From assembly GCA_019009955.1 (NCBI GenBank), contig CM032233.1, positions 94,621,501-94,685,500 of the forward strand: DNA of 64,000 bases, written 5' to 3'. The notes beneath the pieces were generated by a model. The model was not told the DNA's origin. It ran no database searches and saw only the letters and a list, made by a program, of their open reading frames with translations. Shown here in pieces: positions 34,785-46,254 of the stretch. The number at the start of each line of letters is the position of its first letter. Within the stretch, counting starts at the first letter, position 1. The DNA is from Riptortus pedestris. Taxonomy: Eukaryota > Arthropoda > Insecta > Hemiptera > Alydidae. Made by a program: the position numbers and the translations under genes.

Positions 34785-35070
34785 TACAAAAACTCACTTA
34801 GTATTCGAAATAAAATATAAATGTATTTAACAATAGTTGTATACAATTCATATCCAAACAACATAAGATATATCTACTTTTTCGATCCAACTTATAGTAG
34901 CCGAGGAATTTCGAATTACCAATTATACACCCTCTAACCCCCCCCCCGCCAACTTTCCCAAGGCAAATTTCAGCCATTGGAGTTTTCCATGAAAGGGTGA
35001 AATATCGAATATGGTGTTGATCAGATAAAAATCGAACATGGAATCTTAAATAATGATGTCTCACCAAAAA
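34785..35070 (+). mobile_element. Family H type d internal fragment
   Basis: 'aactcacttagtattcgaa', 'caatagttgtatacaattc', a C9 run near 34940 and 'gtgaaatatcgaatatggtg'. No termini. Confidence 0.65.
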
Positions 35071-35699
35071 TATTAGTACACATCTCAGTAAATGTTTTAT
35101 GAAAATTTATAAAATTAATTTCGTTAACAATCTTAATACCACTCTAAATATAAAACATAAATTTTTAATTTAATGACATGCTTCGTTATTAGTCTTAAAT
35201 TTATTAAAGGATTGTAAGTTTTATAAACGATAAGATACTTGTTTCCACTTTAAAGAGACAATTTACCTGATCATAAATTATTTTTTGACCGATTTGTTAT
35301 GATAAACATTTTGTAGTTTTGTTTGATATTTGAACATTTTTGATAGTATTCATCTTGCGTATTAAAAACATCCTTCAGAAAAGTTCTTTAAGTATGTTTA
35401 AATAAAGAATATTTTTTACTTATATCTTTCATATCTTTTACAGGGGCTTACTTCTGTGATTGTTGGGTGATTGGAACATATTCTTGTATCTTGTAGACTA
35501 ATGTGTTAAATATGTCAGTAAATGAAATTCATGTTCTGGGTGCCCTAACATATTGTTAGGTATATAAGTATTGAAGGAAAATTCATTATGTTTGACTTCT
35601 TATAAACTTGCCGACAAGAGTCTCTTGATTTTGTGTTTATATAAACCTTATTGCTTTCTTCTGTAATTTAAATATTTAAAAAATGATTTTCTGAGTTAC
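35071..35699. other. AT-rich single-copy sequence
   Basis: Nothing recognised. Confidence 0.45.
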
Positions 35700-36560
35700 C
35701 CCGAAGCTTTCGATCATTAGCCATTTCTGATATTTCACAGTTTGGAATGGTTTTTGAGGTTGGAGTTATTTAATCTCTACTTCGTTGACCCTTAACATTC
35801 AAACCAGGAGTTCTTCCGAGAGCAGCGGGCCAACTCACGATTCACAACAAGTGATTTCTTCTGTTCCGATATAAATGGCGACTATGGAGATATATGGAGA
35901 CGGAGCTAGCCGATAGGAAGAGCGAATAGCTGAGTAATGGGCCGGATTGCAGATTTATCCCAGCAAGAGAGGATCCCTCGGCGAGAGCTTGGAAGGATTA
36001 AGGAATTCCCCCTATTGACTAGGATTAAGAGCGGCCCCAACTGAAGGTGCATATATAAAAGTTTTGTGGAGCCGATAATGCGAGACTAATGTCGAGGTAT
36101 ATATCAAACGGTGCCGCTCGGAGTCCGGTATAAATCTCCAGGGATCCCTTCAGTATATCTTGTGCCCCGTGTAAATCCACATCCTATGTGTGGTCCGATC
36201 CGTCTGCCCCTAGCACTCAATCATTTTTTATACATAATAAAATTATTCCAAGGTTCGAAATGACAGTTATATTTCATATGCTCCCTTGGCTCGCTTCCTA
36301 CCCTCTAATTATTTATGGTGAGACCCCCAGAAAAAAGTTTTTTAGAAACATTTTGTATTATACAGAACTTGGAGAGGCCGATTTGTAATATAAATGATCC
36401 ATTGGGGAGATATATGAAAGGGTCAAGCGAATAAAGTACGCCGGGTCAATTTCGACACGGGATTAGGTTTCACAAATCACCTCGAAGCGAATTGTAAGAA
36501 GCTGCAGGTCTCGGCTCTCAGATAGAGCAGGTGTCTGATTCGCAGCTTTATACAAATAAT
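35700..36560. other. Higher-G+C single-copy island
   Basis: 35820-36160 is the most balanced-composition non-repeat stretch nearby, with restriction-site-like GGATCC and GAGCTC-rich texture and no homopolymers. It has no long ORF on either strand (best frame 66 codons at 36188-36388). A noncoding exon, UTR or regulatory block is possible but unproven. Confidence 0.4.
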
Positions 36561-37105
36561 ATCCTTATCTTCTTTTATTTATTTTGTTCCCCAGAGGCAA
36601 TTTATTAAATACGTCAGTCGATAATTCATTTTATTTATTTCTCCACTTTTCTAGACTTCTAGCTTGTTTTCTCCTACCACTTGGGTCTAGATTACTGTAT
36701 ACTGGCTGCTTTCAAGGTCAGTCGGGCACATTACCCGCTCCTTATGGCTGCAAACATCAATCAAAATCCATTCCGAATTAACCCATTCTAGTTCCAAAAT
36801 ATTAACAAGAGATTTCGTTTATTAGATAGCTCTTCATCCAAAAAATACCAACTGGTTTTGTGGACACATTCAGTTTTTGTGAGGTTTCTATTTTTCTTTA
36901 CTTGTAAGTCTAATTTCTTTTAGAAGAGAATGAACTAGCATTCTAAGAAGAAAAGTCTCAATGACGCCTTCTCCATCCAGGTATTATTTTAATGATCATA
37001 GGAAAAGTGTTGGAGAGTATTAGGAACCAGTTAGCATTCCTTAGTTATCAGAGTTTTTAAAATGGTTTTACAAAACATACACAGGGAGAGCTTCCCTCAA
37101 CAAGT
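36561..37105. other. Single-copy sequence
   Basis: Nothing recognised. Confidence 0.45.
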
Positions 37106-37109
37106 CTGC

Positions 37110-38030
37110 GAACGTCACACAAAGCTATTCAAGTGATAAAATATACTCCCACGCGAAGGCTTAAAATAAATAAATCTACATACTGGTAACACTACTGTGA
37201 GTGTTAAGCGAATAAATTCCAACGTTAATGAGAAACCCATCAGTCAATTTACAAATTAATGATCTCTACAACGGAAAACGGCTGAATTCTAACCAGGCCA
37301 GCCAACCTCGTAGAGCTGAATAGATAGACCGGAAAGTAAAACAATGAATGAAATATATCTGAATATAACATATTGTTGCGAAAATTAAAGGATTAGCAGA
37401 GAGAGAGTCGCGTATTTGGGAAGTGCGATATAGATCAAAGAAGCCGACAGAGGGTCGAACTCCTACTAGACTCTTCCAGTCCAGACGTCGAAGAGCCCAG
37501 ACAATTCCCCTTTGATGTATGCCGACGACCTAATAAAGAACCGGCCAGCCTCGAGCGAGTCAGTTTTCTTCACAAGTGCTCATATGTGCGTTCGGTGCTA
37601 CAGTGCGACTAGTGCAGTGCGGTAAAGTGTTTTTATAAGAAGAACAGTGTTGTGCCGTGACTGTAAGTAACAGTTTAGTGCCGTGTTTAAGACAGTGCCG
37701 AAGTAAAGGACAGTGCAGTGCCGTCTTTTGGTGTACTTCAGAGACCGTGAGTGAATTATCGGACTGTGTAATCTGAAGAACAGTGACGCTATCAGTGTAT
37801 ACTGTGAGTAGTAATTAAGAATAATTACCAAGTGTATTGTGCATTGTGAAATAAATTGTGCAGTGATAAAAACTGTGAAACTTGTGAGTATTTAATTTTG
37901 CAATCCAAAAGAACTCTTATTAACAACGTTTATTACTGGTTTAGTAATAAAACGTAACAATATTAATTTTATTGAAAACTATTTGCCAAACTTTGTAATG
38001 AACCAGAATCATTTTTAACCCAATCACTCA
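37110..38030 (+). mobile_element. Family H copy (left part) carrying a solo LTR
   Basis: Type a left module from about 37130 ('aaataaataaatctacatac', 'tggtaacactactgtga', 'gaatataacata'). It is interrupted at 37374 by an LTR and resumes at 37960 with 'atattaattttattgaaaac'. It gives way to type d sequence near 38030. Confidence 0.75.
37374..37959 (+). mobile_element. Solo LTR, 586 bp
   Basis: It starts TGTTGCG and ends CGTAACA (imperfect inverted TG...CA termini), flanked by a 4-bp direct repeat ATAT at 37370-37373 and 37960-37963. Deleting it with one ATAT restores family H sequence. It contains AATAAA at about 37532 and repeated GTGC/AGTGCCG motifs. No internal retrotransposon sequence is present, so it is a solo LTR left by recombination. 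The 4-bp duplication fits Ty3/gypsy or BEL-type elements. Orientation is assumed from the AATAAA. Confidence 0.82.
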
Positions 38031-38590
38031 TCTCACCACATATATATTTCTATGTGAAACCGATAAGTAGTGGGAGGAGGGTAATTGAAAACAAGAACTT
38101 AATATTTGAGTTACTAAAAAATACATGAAACGATAATTGTAGACCATCAATAGTTTAACAAGATTGGTTCTATAGCATTGTACTATCCAACTTACTACAT
38201 CCAAGATATTTTGAATTTTCAAATTCTACCCTCCCCCGCACTTCTAAATCCCCACTATTCCATGTCCAATTTCAGTCAATAAGGACTATGTTCTTCAGTG
38301 TTAACAGAATCGGTTAAATATCGAGTACGGTGTTGACCGAATAAACGTTTATGTGTTAAGAACGACGGTGTGGAATAGGGGAGTTTAGAGGAGAGGGGGA
38401 TTTTCAAAATATCTCCCTTATAATGAGTCGTATGTCAAAATGTTATAAAAACTAACTTGTTAAGCTATTGATTCCCTACTATTGTTGTTCTATACATTGT
38501 TTCGTAACTTGAGTATTAATCGAGTTATTCGTGATTTCTTGCTTTCAGCGTTCATTTAACTCCCCCCCCCTCCTTTTATCATCGGTTTTT
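38030..38590. mobile_element. Family H type d fragments, + then -
   Basis: 38030-38370 is type d in + orientation ('gttactaaaaaatacatga', 'gatattttgaattttc'). 38380-38580 is type d inverted ('gggattttcaaaatatctcc', 'aaactaacttgttaagctat'). Confidence 0.6.
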
Positions 38591-39248
38591 TACATATATC
38601 TTTCCCCTGCCGGCGGAAAACGTCTCAAATGCAAACAAAGAGGTCTGCCAACGGCTCAACGGAAAGAAAAACAATAACTGAAATATATCCAAAACTACAT
38701 ATTCATTCTATTGAAAACTATGTGGTATACCTAGTGCATTAATTTATAATGAATCAGAATAATTTTTATCTCCATGAATCAAATTTTAGTAGTCCAAAAA
38801 CATAAGACGGGAGGGGGCCACCAGAACCTATTTGCATGTATGTCGTATAATAAAGGTCTCTTGAAAACAATATTTGGTATTTAAGGTTCGAATGTGGTTT
38901 ACTACATAACAGAGTATTGTTTATGTGACATGAGTTGAAGTGGGGATTCGCTGAAGGCTGAAAACTGAAAAATGCAAATATATCGGTTAATATTCAAGAT
39001 AGGGAATAAATGTAAATAACAAAATTTATAGAATATTTAATTAGCAATAAGATTGGGTTTAAACAATTTTTCGATTCGACGTATAGTAACGGAGATATTT
39101 CGAATTTTCAAAATTCCCCTCCTCTAAACCCCCTCTACTGGTCCGATGTCAGCCATTAACGATCTTGATCTTCCATTTTACACAAAACGATTAAATATGG
39201 AGTTTGGTAAAGATCAAACAAAAATTGCGACCGCTAGAGCTTTAACAG

Positions 39249-39312
<64 letters not shown>

Positions 39313-39418
39313 AATTTTGAACGGACTTCATTTTCGTCATTTCCTGGGTAGGATCGATGGACATTTGAGGAAATATTTCAAAACTCATGTCATGAGTAAG
39401 ACCTCAATAGCTGAACAG
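38590..39418 (+). mobile_element. Family H copy, left end lost
   Basis: From 'ggcggaaaacgtctcaaatg' through all middle blocks. (TA)n at 39253-39308, then the right region to 'acctcaatagctga' near 39415; the palindrome is absent. Confidence 0.8.
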
Positions 39419-39562
39419 TAAATTAAATAATTAAATTAAACATAGTCTTATTTTCAAGTTTTCGATACAACTATGCACTTGCTCAGTATACTTTTTCAAT
39501 GGTTTATTATATTTACAAGAAATAAATTTTTTCTCATTAAGCAATTCTCTTTTAGGCGTATT
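39419..39562. other. AT-rich spacer
   Basis: Nothing recognised. Confidence 0.4.
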
Positions 39563-39682
39563 TTAGCAGATTTCCCTTAAGGGAAATCAGCTATTGAGGT
39601 CGTACTTATGACGCGAGTTTCGAAAAATGCCTTCAAATGTCCATGGATCCTTCCCAGGAGATTACGAAAATGAAGTCCGTTC

Positions 39683-39742
<60 letters not shown>

Positions 39743-40225
39743 CTGTTAACGCTCTAGCGGTCGGAATTTTTGTTTGATCGTTACCAAACTCGGAATTTAA
39801 TCGTTTTATGTAAAAAGGAAGATCAAGTTCGTTAATGGCTGAAATCGGACCAGTGGGAGGGGGGTTTAGAGGGGGGATTTTGAAAATTCAATATATCTCC
39901 GTTATTATGCATCAAATCGGAAAACTGTATAAAATCAACCTTATTGCAAATTAAATTTACTATAAATATTGTTCTATACATTTATTCTGTATCTTGAATA
40001 TTAACCGAGATATTTGCATTTGTATTCTGTGCGTTGTCGGCAGGAGTCGGCTATGTTCGGGACATTCCGCCGAGAGCTCTGGCGGTCGTTTCCGTAAACT
40101 ATTCGTCCCTCGTGAATTGGTTTAGAGATGCATTACTACTACAGTTGTTATTGGGCAGATTTCTCGACTGTAAAACTTCACGTGCGAAATCTGCTTAATT
40201 ACGCAGCCTCTGCGTGAAGGATTTT
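39563..40225 (-). mobile_element. Family H copy, type b
   Basis: A perfect inverted right end TTAGCAGATTTCCCTTAAGG at 39563 and (TA)n at 39688-39738. The distinct type b left module (40040-40190, with 'gagagctctggcggtcg' and 'attcgtccctcgtgaattgg') and left end 'agcctctgcgtgaagga' near 40215 complete it. Confidence 0.85.
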
Positions 40226-40560
40226 ATATATATATATATATATATATAATATTTGTGTGTTAGTGTCTATGTGTGTTGTGTGTGTAGTCGTTGGAATGGT
40301 AGGTCTCTAGGACTGGAGTATTTGAGGAGGGATGGAACAGTGGCTGGGTAGGTAGCGGGGCAATTAGGTAGCACACCCCCCATCGATGCTATCCATCACT
40401 CATACCCGTCTTATTTTCCATAACCATTCCTCAAACCTTACTGTCTCAGCAAAGTGAGAAAACCAACTAGAGTTACGACTGGCTGCTACAGATAGCTTAT
40501 AAAAAAAAAAAAAATCTGATGTGTCTACATGATTTACTTGTACTCCTCTCATATTAAATA
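40226..40560. other. Microsatellite and single-copy spacer
   Basis: (TA)n at 40226-40249 and GT-rich sequence to about 40290, then unassigned sequence with a poly-A run near 40501. Confidence 0.5.
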
Positions 40561-40561
40561 A

Positions 40562-41195
40562 GGAAGTCCTTCAAGCAAGGGCTGCGTTGACTAAGCAGAT
40601 TTCCCACGTGCGTCACGTATTTGCATTTATCTCAAAACGAAAAGTTCAGTGAGAACAATATTTGCTAATTAGGCTTCAAATAAAGCGCTTCATAATATAA
40701 CAGCTTCTTGTTAATACGACATGAGTAGAAGTGGCGGTTTACTAAAGGCCAAAAACAAAAATAAATTTAAATATCTGTGTTAATAATCCAGATAATGAAT
40801 AAAAATACATATCAACATTTATAGAACATTAACTTAGAAATAAGATTGATTCCATATACTTTTTCGATCAGACGCATGATATGGAAGATATTAACAATTA
40901 TCGAAATTCTCCATCTCTAACCCCCCAACAGTCCCACCTGTCCAACTTCAGCCGTTAATGAACATGATCTTTACTTTTACATATTACGTTTAGATATCTA
41001 GTTTTGTAACGATAAATGATAATTTGCGACCGCTAGAGCGTTGACAGACAAATACATATATAATTTTGAACGTATCTCATTTTCGTCATCTCCTAGGTAT
41101 AATCGATGGACATTTGAGGAAATATTTCGAAAATCGCGTCATGAGTTCGACATCAATAGTTGATTTCCTTTAAGGGAATTTATTTCCTCTGCTAA
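40562..41195 (+). mobile_element. Family H copy, type e
   Basis: Left end 'gaagtccttcaagcaagggc' then the type e module ('cccacgtgcgtcacgtattt', 'gcatttatctcaaaacg'). A right end with a decayed palindrome finishes in CTGCTAA near 41195. The TA slot is minimal. Confidence 0.8.
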
Positions 41196-41482
41196 TAAAT
41201 ATTATGGGTCTGTTTCGGAAAACACCTGCCTAAGTAACCTTATTCGGTAATTATGATAAATTTTCTGAAATAACTTTACGGAAATTTAACATGTTATCTA
41301 ACTATAAATCCGAATTAATATATTCTTTCATTCATGGTTTGCAATTAATTATAACGAATACTTTTCAATTAAGTTTACATATGCGTGAAGATGATGCTTT
41401 CAGGTTGTTACAGAGTAAGAAGATTATACCTACCACCAAATTATGTGATAAGGGCATCTCATGAAACCAAGAATAAGAGAAA
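41196..41482. other. Spacer
   Basis: Nothing recognised. Confidence 0.4.
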
Positions 41483-42222
41483 AAAGCCCGTCCCGCAGGG
41501 GCTGCGTAAACTAAGCAGATTTGCCTCGTGATGTTTAACAATAGATAAATCTACATACTGGTAACACAATAGCACCGTCAACATCAAGTGAATAGATACA
41601 AACGATATTAAAAAACCTCCAGAAGAGAAGCACCTCAAAAGTAAACAAAGAGGTGTACCAACTTCTCGCTGGAAAGAGAAACAATTATTGAAATATATCA
41701 GAATATAACATCTTAATTTTATTGAAAAACTATTTACTATATCTAGTACTATAATTTATAATGGATCAGAATAATTTCTATCTCAATTAATCAAATTTTA
41801 GTAGTCCATGAAGTTAAGAAAGGGGGGGGGGGTCACATTAACATATTTGCATTTATCCCGTATAATAAAGGTCTCTTGAAATCACTATTTGGTATTTAAG
41901 CTTCGAAGGATGTGGTTTATTACACAAGCGAGTGTTGTTTATGTATCATGAGTAAAAGTGGGGGATTGCTAAAGGCTGAAAACTCAAAAATGCAAATATC
42001 TCTGTTAATATTCAAGATAGAGAATATATGTATATAACAATATTTATAGTAAATGCAATTTAAAATAAGAATGGTTCCATACAATGTTTTAATCTGACGC
42101 AAAGTAACGGAGATATTTCCAATTTCCAAAAATCCCCCCTCTGATCTGTCTTTTTACATAAAACGTTTAAATATCGAATTTGGTAACGATCAGACAAAAA
42201 TTGCTACCGCAAGAGCGTTAAC

Positions 42223-42282
<60 letters not shown>

Positions 42283-42402
42283 AAACGGGCCTCATCTTCG
42301 TCATCTTGTAGGTAGGATCGATGGACATTTGAGGAAATTTTTCAAAAGTTGCGTCATGAGTACGACCTCAATAGATGATTTCCCTTACGGGAAATCTGCT
42401 AA
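41483..42402 (+). mobile_element. Family H copy, type a, full length with both ends (920 bp)
   Basis: It starts AAAGCCCGTCCCGCAGGGGC and continues with 'taaactaagcagatttgcct' and the full type a module. A G10 run lies near 41822, (TA)n at 42225-42277, and the palindrome (one mismatch) with CTGCTAA ends at 42402. This is a good structural reference copy. Confidence 0.88.
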
Positions 42403-42439
42403 AAGCATTCTGTTGGCTAAGTAGGAGGAACCTAATGTC

Positions 42440-42451
42440 TATGGTATCGTG

Positions 42452-42505
<54 letters not shown>

Positions 42506-42614
42506 ATTTTGAATGGACCTCATTTTCGTCATCTCCTGGGTAGAATCAATGGATGGAGATAATCGCGTCATAAGTACGACCTCAATACCTGATTTCCCTT
42601 AAGGGAAATCTGAG
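42440..42614 (+). mobile_element. Family H right-end fragment
   Basis: (TA)n at 42459-42500, the 'tttgaatggacctcattttc' block and a perfect palindrome ending TCTGAG. It is immediately followed by the next copy's left end, a head-to-tail arrangement. Confidence 0.8.
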
Positions 42615-42615
42615 A

Positions 42616-43123
42616 AAAGTCCGTCACGCAGGGGCTGCGTAAACTAAGCAGATTTCCCACGTGAAGTTTTACAATAGGGAAATCTGCCTAATAACAACTG
42701 TAGTAGTAAGAAACTTTCTAGCCGCAAAAAACAGTTGACCTAACCTCTAAACCTATTCACGAGGGACGAATAGTTATGGAAACGGCCACCAGAGCTCTCG
42801 GCGGAAAGTCGGAACATAGCCTACTGATGACCACACGCAGAATACAAATGCAAATATCTCAGTTAATATTCAAGATAGAGAAAAAAATGTATATAACAAT
42901 ATTTATAGTAAATTTAATTTGCAATAAGATTCCTTACAATGTTTCGATCCGACGCACAATAACGGAGATATTTCGAGTTTTCAAAAATCCTCCCTCTAAA
43001 CCCCCACTCCCACTAGTCCGATTTCAGCCATTAACGAACTTGATCTTTCTTTTTACATAAAACGATTAAATTCCGAGTTTGGTAAAGATCAAAGAAGAAT
43101 TGCGACCGCTAGAGCGTTAACAG

Positions 43124-43177
<54 letters not shown>

Positions 43178-43298
43178 TTGATCCGAGCTCAATTTCGTCA
43201 TCTCCTGGGTAGGATCGATGGACATTTGAAGAAATTTTTCGATAATCGCGTCATTAGTACGACCTCAATACCTGATTTCCCTTAAGGGAAATCTGCAA
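42616..43298 (+). mobile_element. Family H copy, type b, full length (about 683 bp)
   Basis: It starts AAAGTCCGTCACGCAGGGGC with the type b left module ('gaatagttatggaaacggcc', 'gctctcggcggaaagtcg'). (TA)n at 43130-43172 and a perfect palindrome near 43274-43293. The tail reads TGCAAAT and then repeats 'aagggaaatctg', a small terminal duplication. Confidence 0.87.
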
Positions 43299-43419
43299 AT
43301 AAGGGAAATCTGAAAAAAGAACGTCCAAGCGGTTCTGCTATAAGAAGAGGAGTCTTTAGTGCGGAACATGGCTAGAGAGATGTCATCTGCCCTTGAACAA
43401 GGTATTTTGTTAATTCATG

Positions 43420-44080
43420 CCTGGTCTCGGGATTATGCCACCATGAAATTTTGCCTCAAAGAAATTAAAATAAATAAAGAAGTTATAGTTGAATGAAAGC
43501 ACGAATTGAGAGAAATACGTTCAAATGATATATTAACAATGTCTTTAATGATTGGAGGAGAAGATTTTGGGGTGGAAATGGACGAGTTCTGCTTCTCCAA
43601 AGGAAATAAAATGTGGACAGCATATACCCCCAACAAGGGGTGTTGAGAGGCATATGCAGACAAACTAGGGAGTGTTTCCTGATATGCTGTTCCATGTACA
43701 ACAGCTCAAACGCTGACTTCTTGCATCAAATCTCCAATAAGACCTGGGGCAACAATGTATTCTGGTTGCTGGAATGCCTATAAGGGAATAAAGCAGATCG
43801 GAGGAACGAGGTATAAATATTACATTGTTAACCAATCAAATATTTTTGTTGGATTAAACACAGGTGCTCATACTCAGAGTGCGGAATTAATTTGGGATTC
43901 AGTCAAACGAAGAAATATGAAATAATGTGGAAGGAGTAGAAGTACGTTAGATTCGTATTTATGGGAATTTATTTGGGGTAGAAGGTACGAGAAAGAATAT
44001 TTAGTAAGATATTAGAAAACATTGCTGAGTTTTGTCCACAAATTTAATTTAAATTATGTTTTGTATTATCGTTATTCTGC
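43420..44080 (+). pseudogene. Merlin-type transposase remnant
   Basis: Three frames together cover a Merlin/IS1016-like DDE domain. The first-Asp segment is VEMDEFCFSKGNK (43572 on). A frameshifted middle reads GVLRGICRQTRECFLICCSM. The last segment reads RPGATMYSGCWNAYKGIKQI, then GAHTQSAELIWDSVKRRN with the Glu at about 43883, then LDSYLWEFIWGRRYEKEY. In remembered relatives the middle block is YSDCW; here the Asp is Gly. Two frameshifts and several stops make it dead. I could not locate terminal inverted repeats. Confidence 0.75.
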
Positions 44081-44428
44081 TTATTCTGGATCCAATATTG
44101 TTAATATATTCTTCAAATTTTATCGCAAGGGTCTCCAATAAAAATTATTTTTTTCCAGTTGCAAACTTTATTGAAACTGCCCTACATTTTAGGTGTCTTA
44201 ATTTCCACTTCTTCAGGGGCTATCCATTTCTGAAGTACTCGTTTACCTTGTACATTCGTAGGAGATAGATGATACTTCATTATTATTTATAAATACACAT
44301 GTTTTTTTTTTTTATGAGTATTTTATTCAATGGCGTATAAAACAGGTATTTAAAAACTACTCTGACGGCATTTTCCGAAGCACACCCAATATTTTAGTTG
44401 CATATTATTTAAATTGAATCAATTAGTC
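44081..44428. other. AT-rich spacer
   Basis: A 70-codon frame at 44056-44268 is unsupported. Confidence 0.4.
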
Positions 44429-44468
44429 TTAGACACAAAAAGTAAACGTTAATAAATAAATAACATTT
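44429..44468 (+). mobile_element. LINE 3' tail scrap
   Basis: 'acacaaaaagtaaacgttaa' plus 'taaataaataac' matches the 3' termini at about 2850-2880 and 25055-25080. Confidence 0.45.
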
Positions 44469-44590
44469 AAAATTAGTTCATTTGAAACATAATTTATCGA
44501 CTAAAAATAAACTACTCCCTGGAGAATATGTTTGTATATCTGATCACAAAATTGCATGAAATTACATTTTCGGAACGATTCAGTTTATTA

Positions 44591-44706
44591 ATTGTCCCTT
44601 AAGGGAAATCAGCTTTTGAGGTTGTGCTCATGACGCGATTATCGAAACTTTCTTCAAATGTCCATCAATCCTACCTCGTAGATGACGAAAATGAGGTCCG
44701 TTGAAA

Positions 44707-44746
<40 letters not shown>

Positions 44747-44938
44747 TATATATATATATATATTTATATATACACATTTGTCTGTTACCACTCTAGCGGT
44801 CGCAATTTTTGTCTTATCGTTACCAAACTCGACATATAAGCGTTTTATAAAAAGAAAGATCGAGTTCATTAATGGCTGAAATTTGATCATTGGGGGGAGG
44901 GGGTTAGAGGGGAAGAATTTCGAAAATTCTTAATATCT
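44591..44938 (-). mobile_element. Family H copy, inverted, truncated at 44938
   Basis: The right end 'cccttaagggaaatcagctt' is followed by (TA)n with an interruption at 44711-44766 and middle blocks up to 'cttaatatct'. The match to the family then stops abruptly. Confidence 0.8.
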
Positions 44939-45540
44939 AGAACCCTTCCCAAATATTGAGAGGCAAAACAAAAATGGCCAACTGAACAAGAATGGCGAGG
45001 AGACCGCTCGGAAGAGATGCAACTAGTGCCACTAAGAAAGTAAAATCAGAAGGTTCACCAAATACAAGTGTCATTCCTGTGGCCAATATTTGTGTCTTAG
45101 CCATTATGCCTATGTGTATCCTGGTAGCTGTTCAGTAAATATAAACTCAGAAGAATGAAAAGTAAGAAAAAAGCCTGCTTTGTCAATATAGAAGACTGAT
45201 TTTGTATGTATGTATATTATACTTGTTTCCTATCATTTCTATTATTTTAATTAATGTTTTTTCTCATAAAATAAATGTATTTGTAAGTAACAGTAAGTGC
45301 AGTATTTGCAAGTTAAGGTTATACTATTACTGGGATGAAATGCGATCTGACAGATACAGCGCGACTACTTATGTAGCAAAGCTGGGCGTGACTACTGGAG
45401 TGTTAATTGACTTAACAGACAATATTTTTCATGGTTTTAGTAGTGTCACTTTTTTTGGTAAGGGACCATGGGGGCTTGTGAGCTACGGCACTTTCAGTTA
45501 GATAATGTTCTGACTCCTTTAATGTTTTTATAAGTTAAAT
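44939..45540 (+). pseudogene. Possible DNA-transposon C-terminal remnant (piggyBac-like?)
   Basis: The sequence starts where the H match ends. Near 45060-45130 one frame reads KYKCHSCGQYLCLSHYAYVY followed by PGSC, a Cys/His-rich knuckle of the sort found at the C-terminus of some piggyBac-derived transposases. A downstream frame at 45202-45501 (99 codons) has no recognised domain. Assignment is weak; it could be another zinc-knuckle element. Confidence 0.3.
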
Positions 45541-46254
45541 TAGTAAATAATGCAATTATTGTAACCCTTTACTGTAGTGCAAATGTTTAGAGTTGGGGTA
45601 GTGAAAGGCCTAAGTGTATACAATGGCAGTTTCACTATGTTACTGAACTGAATTCGATGGTTTAATCAAATTTAGTTGAACTAAAATAATGATTCGCTTA
45701 AATATCTGAAATTGAGGTATAAATATGTCCATATCTCATCTTCAGAAAACATATCTTAGATAGTTCGTTATTAATGAAAAAATGCACTAGTTTTTAAGTA
45801 CAATTGAATAATGAGATTCTCTCGACATTGATAGAAGACTTAATTTGATTCCATAATTTGACTTGTATTGGATGTGTTTGATAGGGTTAGGAGTATAAGT
45901 GAAATCCATCCTTTGTAATGAAGCGAATAATGAGCATTGCATTTTATAGCCCTAAACCTGAGACTTAACGATGGTCTTTTTTCTCTATCAACTGGCTGAC
46001 TCCTGGTTCAGTGGCCTCCTCACCAACTTATTAAAAGTTGTTTATTTGTTTATTTTTGGCAGTTCTGCGGCTGCCTACTTCGGGCCTTTTATGTCGTTTT
46101 TTTTTTCTTTCAGATCCTCACTTAGCAAAAAGCACTCCAAAGAATAAAAGTTGCCAATAACAGGGCAGCCGTTCTTTAGCAATAATGTAGACTGTTATTA
46201 GGTAGGTGTTTTTTGACGCCCCATGATGTTGAAGAAACAATCCTTTAATCATTA
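45541..46254. other. AT-rich single-copy sequence
   Basis: Nothing recognised. Confidence 0.45.

Noticed and set aside
45202..45501. 99-codon ORF as a host gene
   Set aside because: No domain recognised and adjacent to a likely transposon remnant; kept only inside that low-confidence entry.
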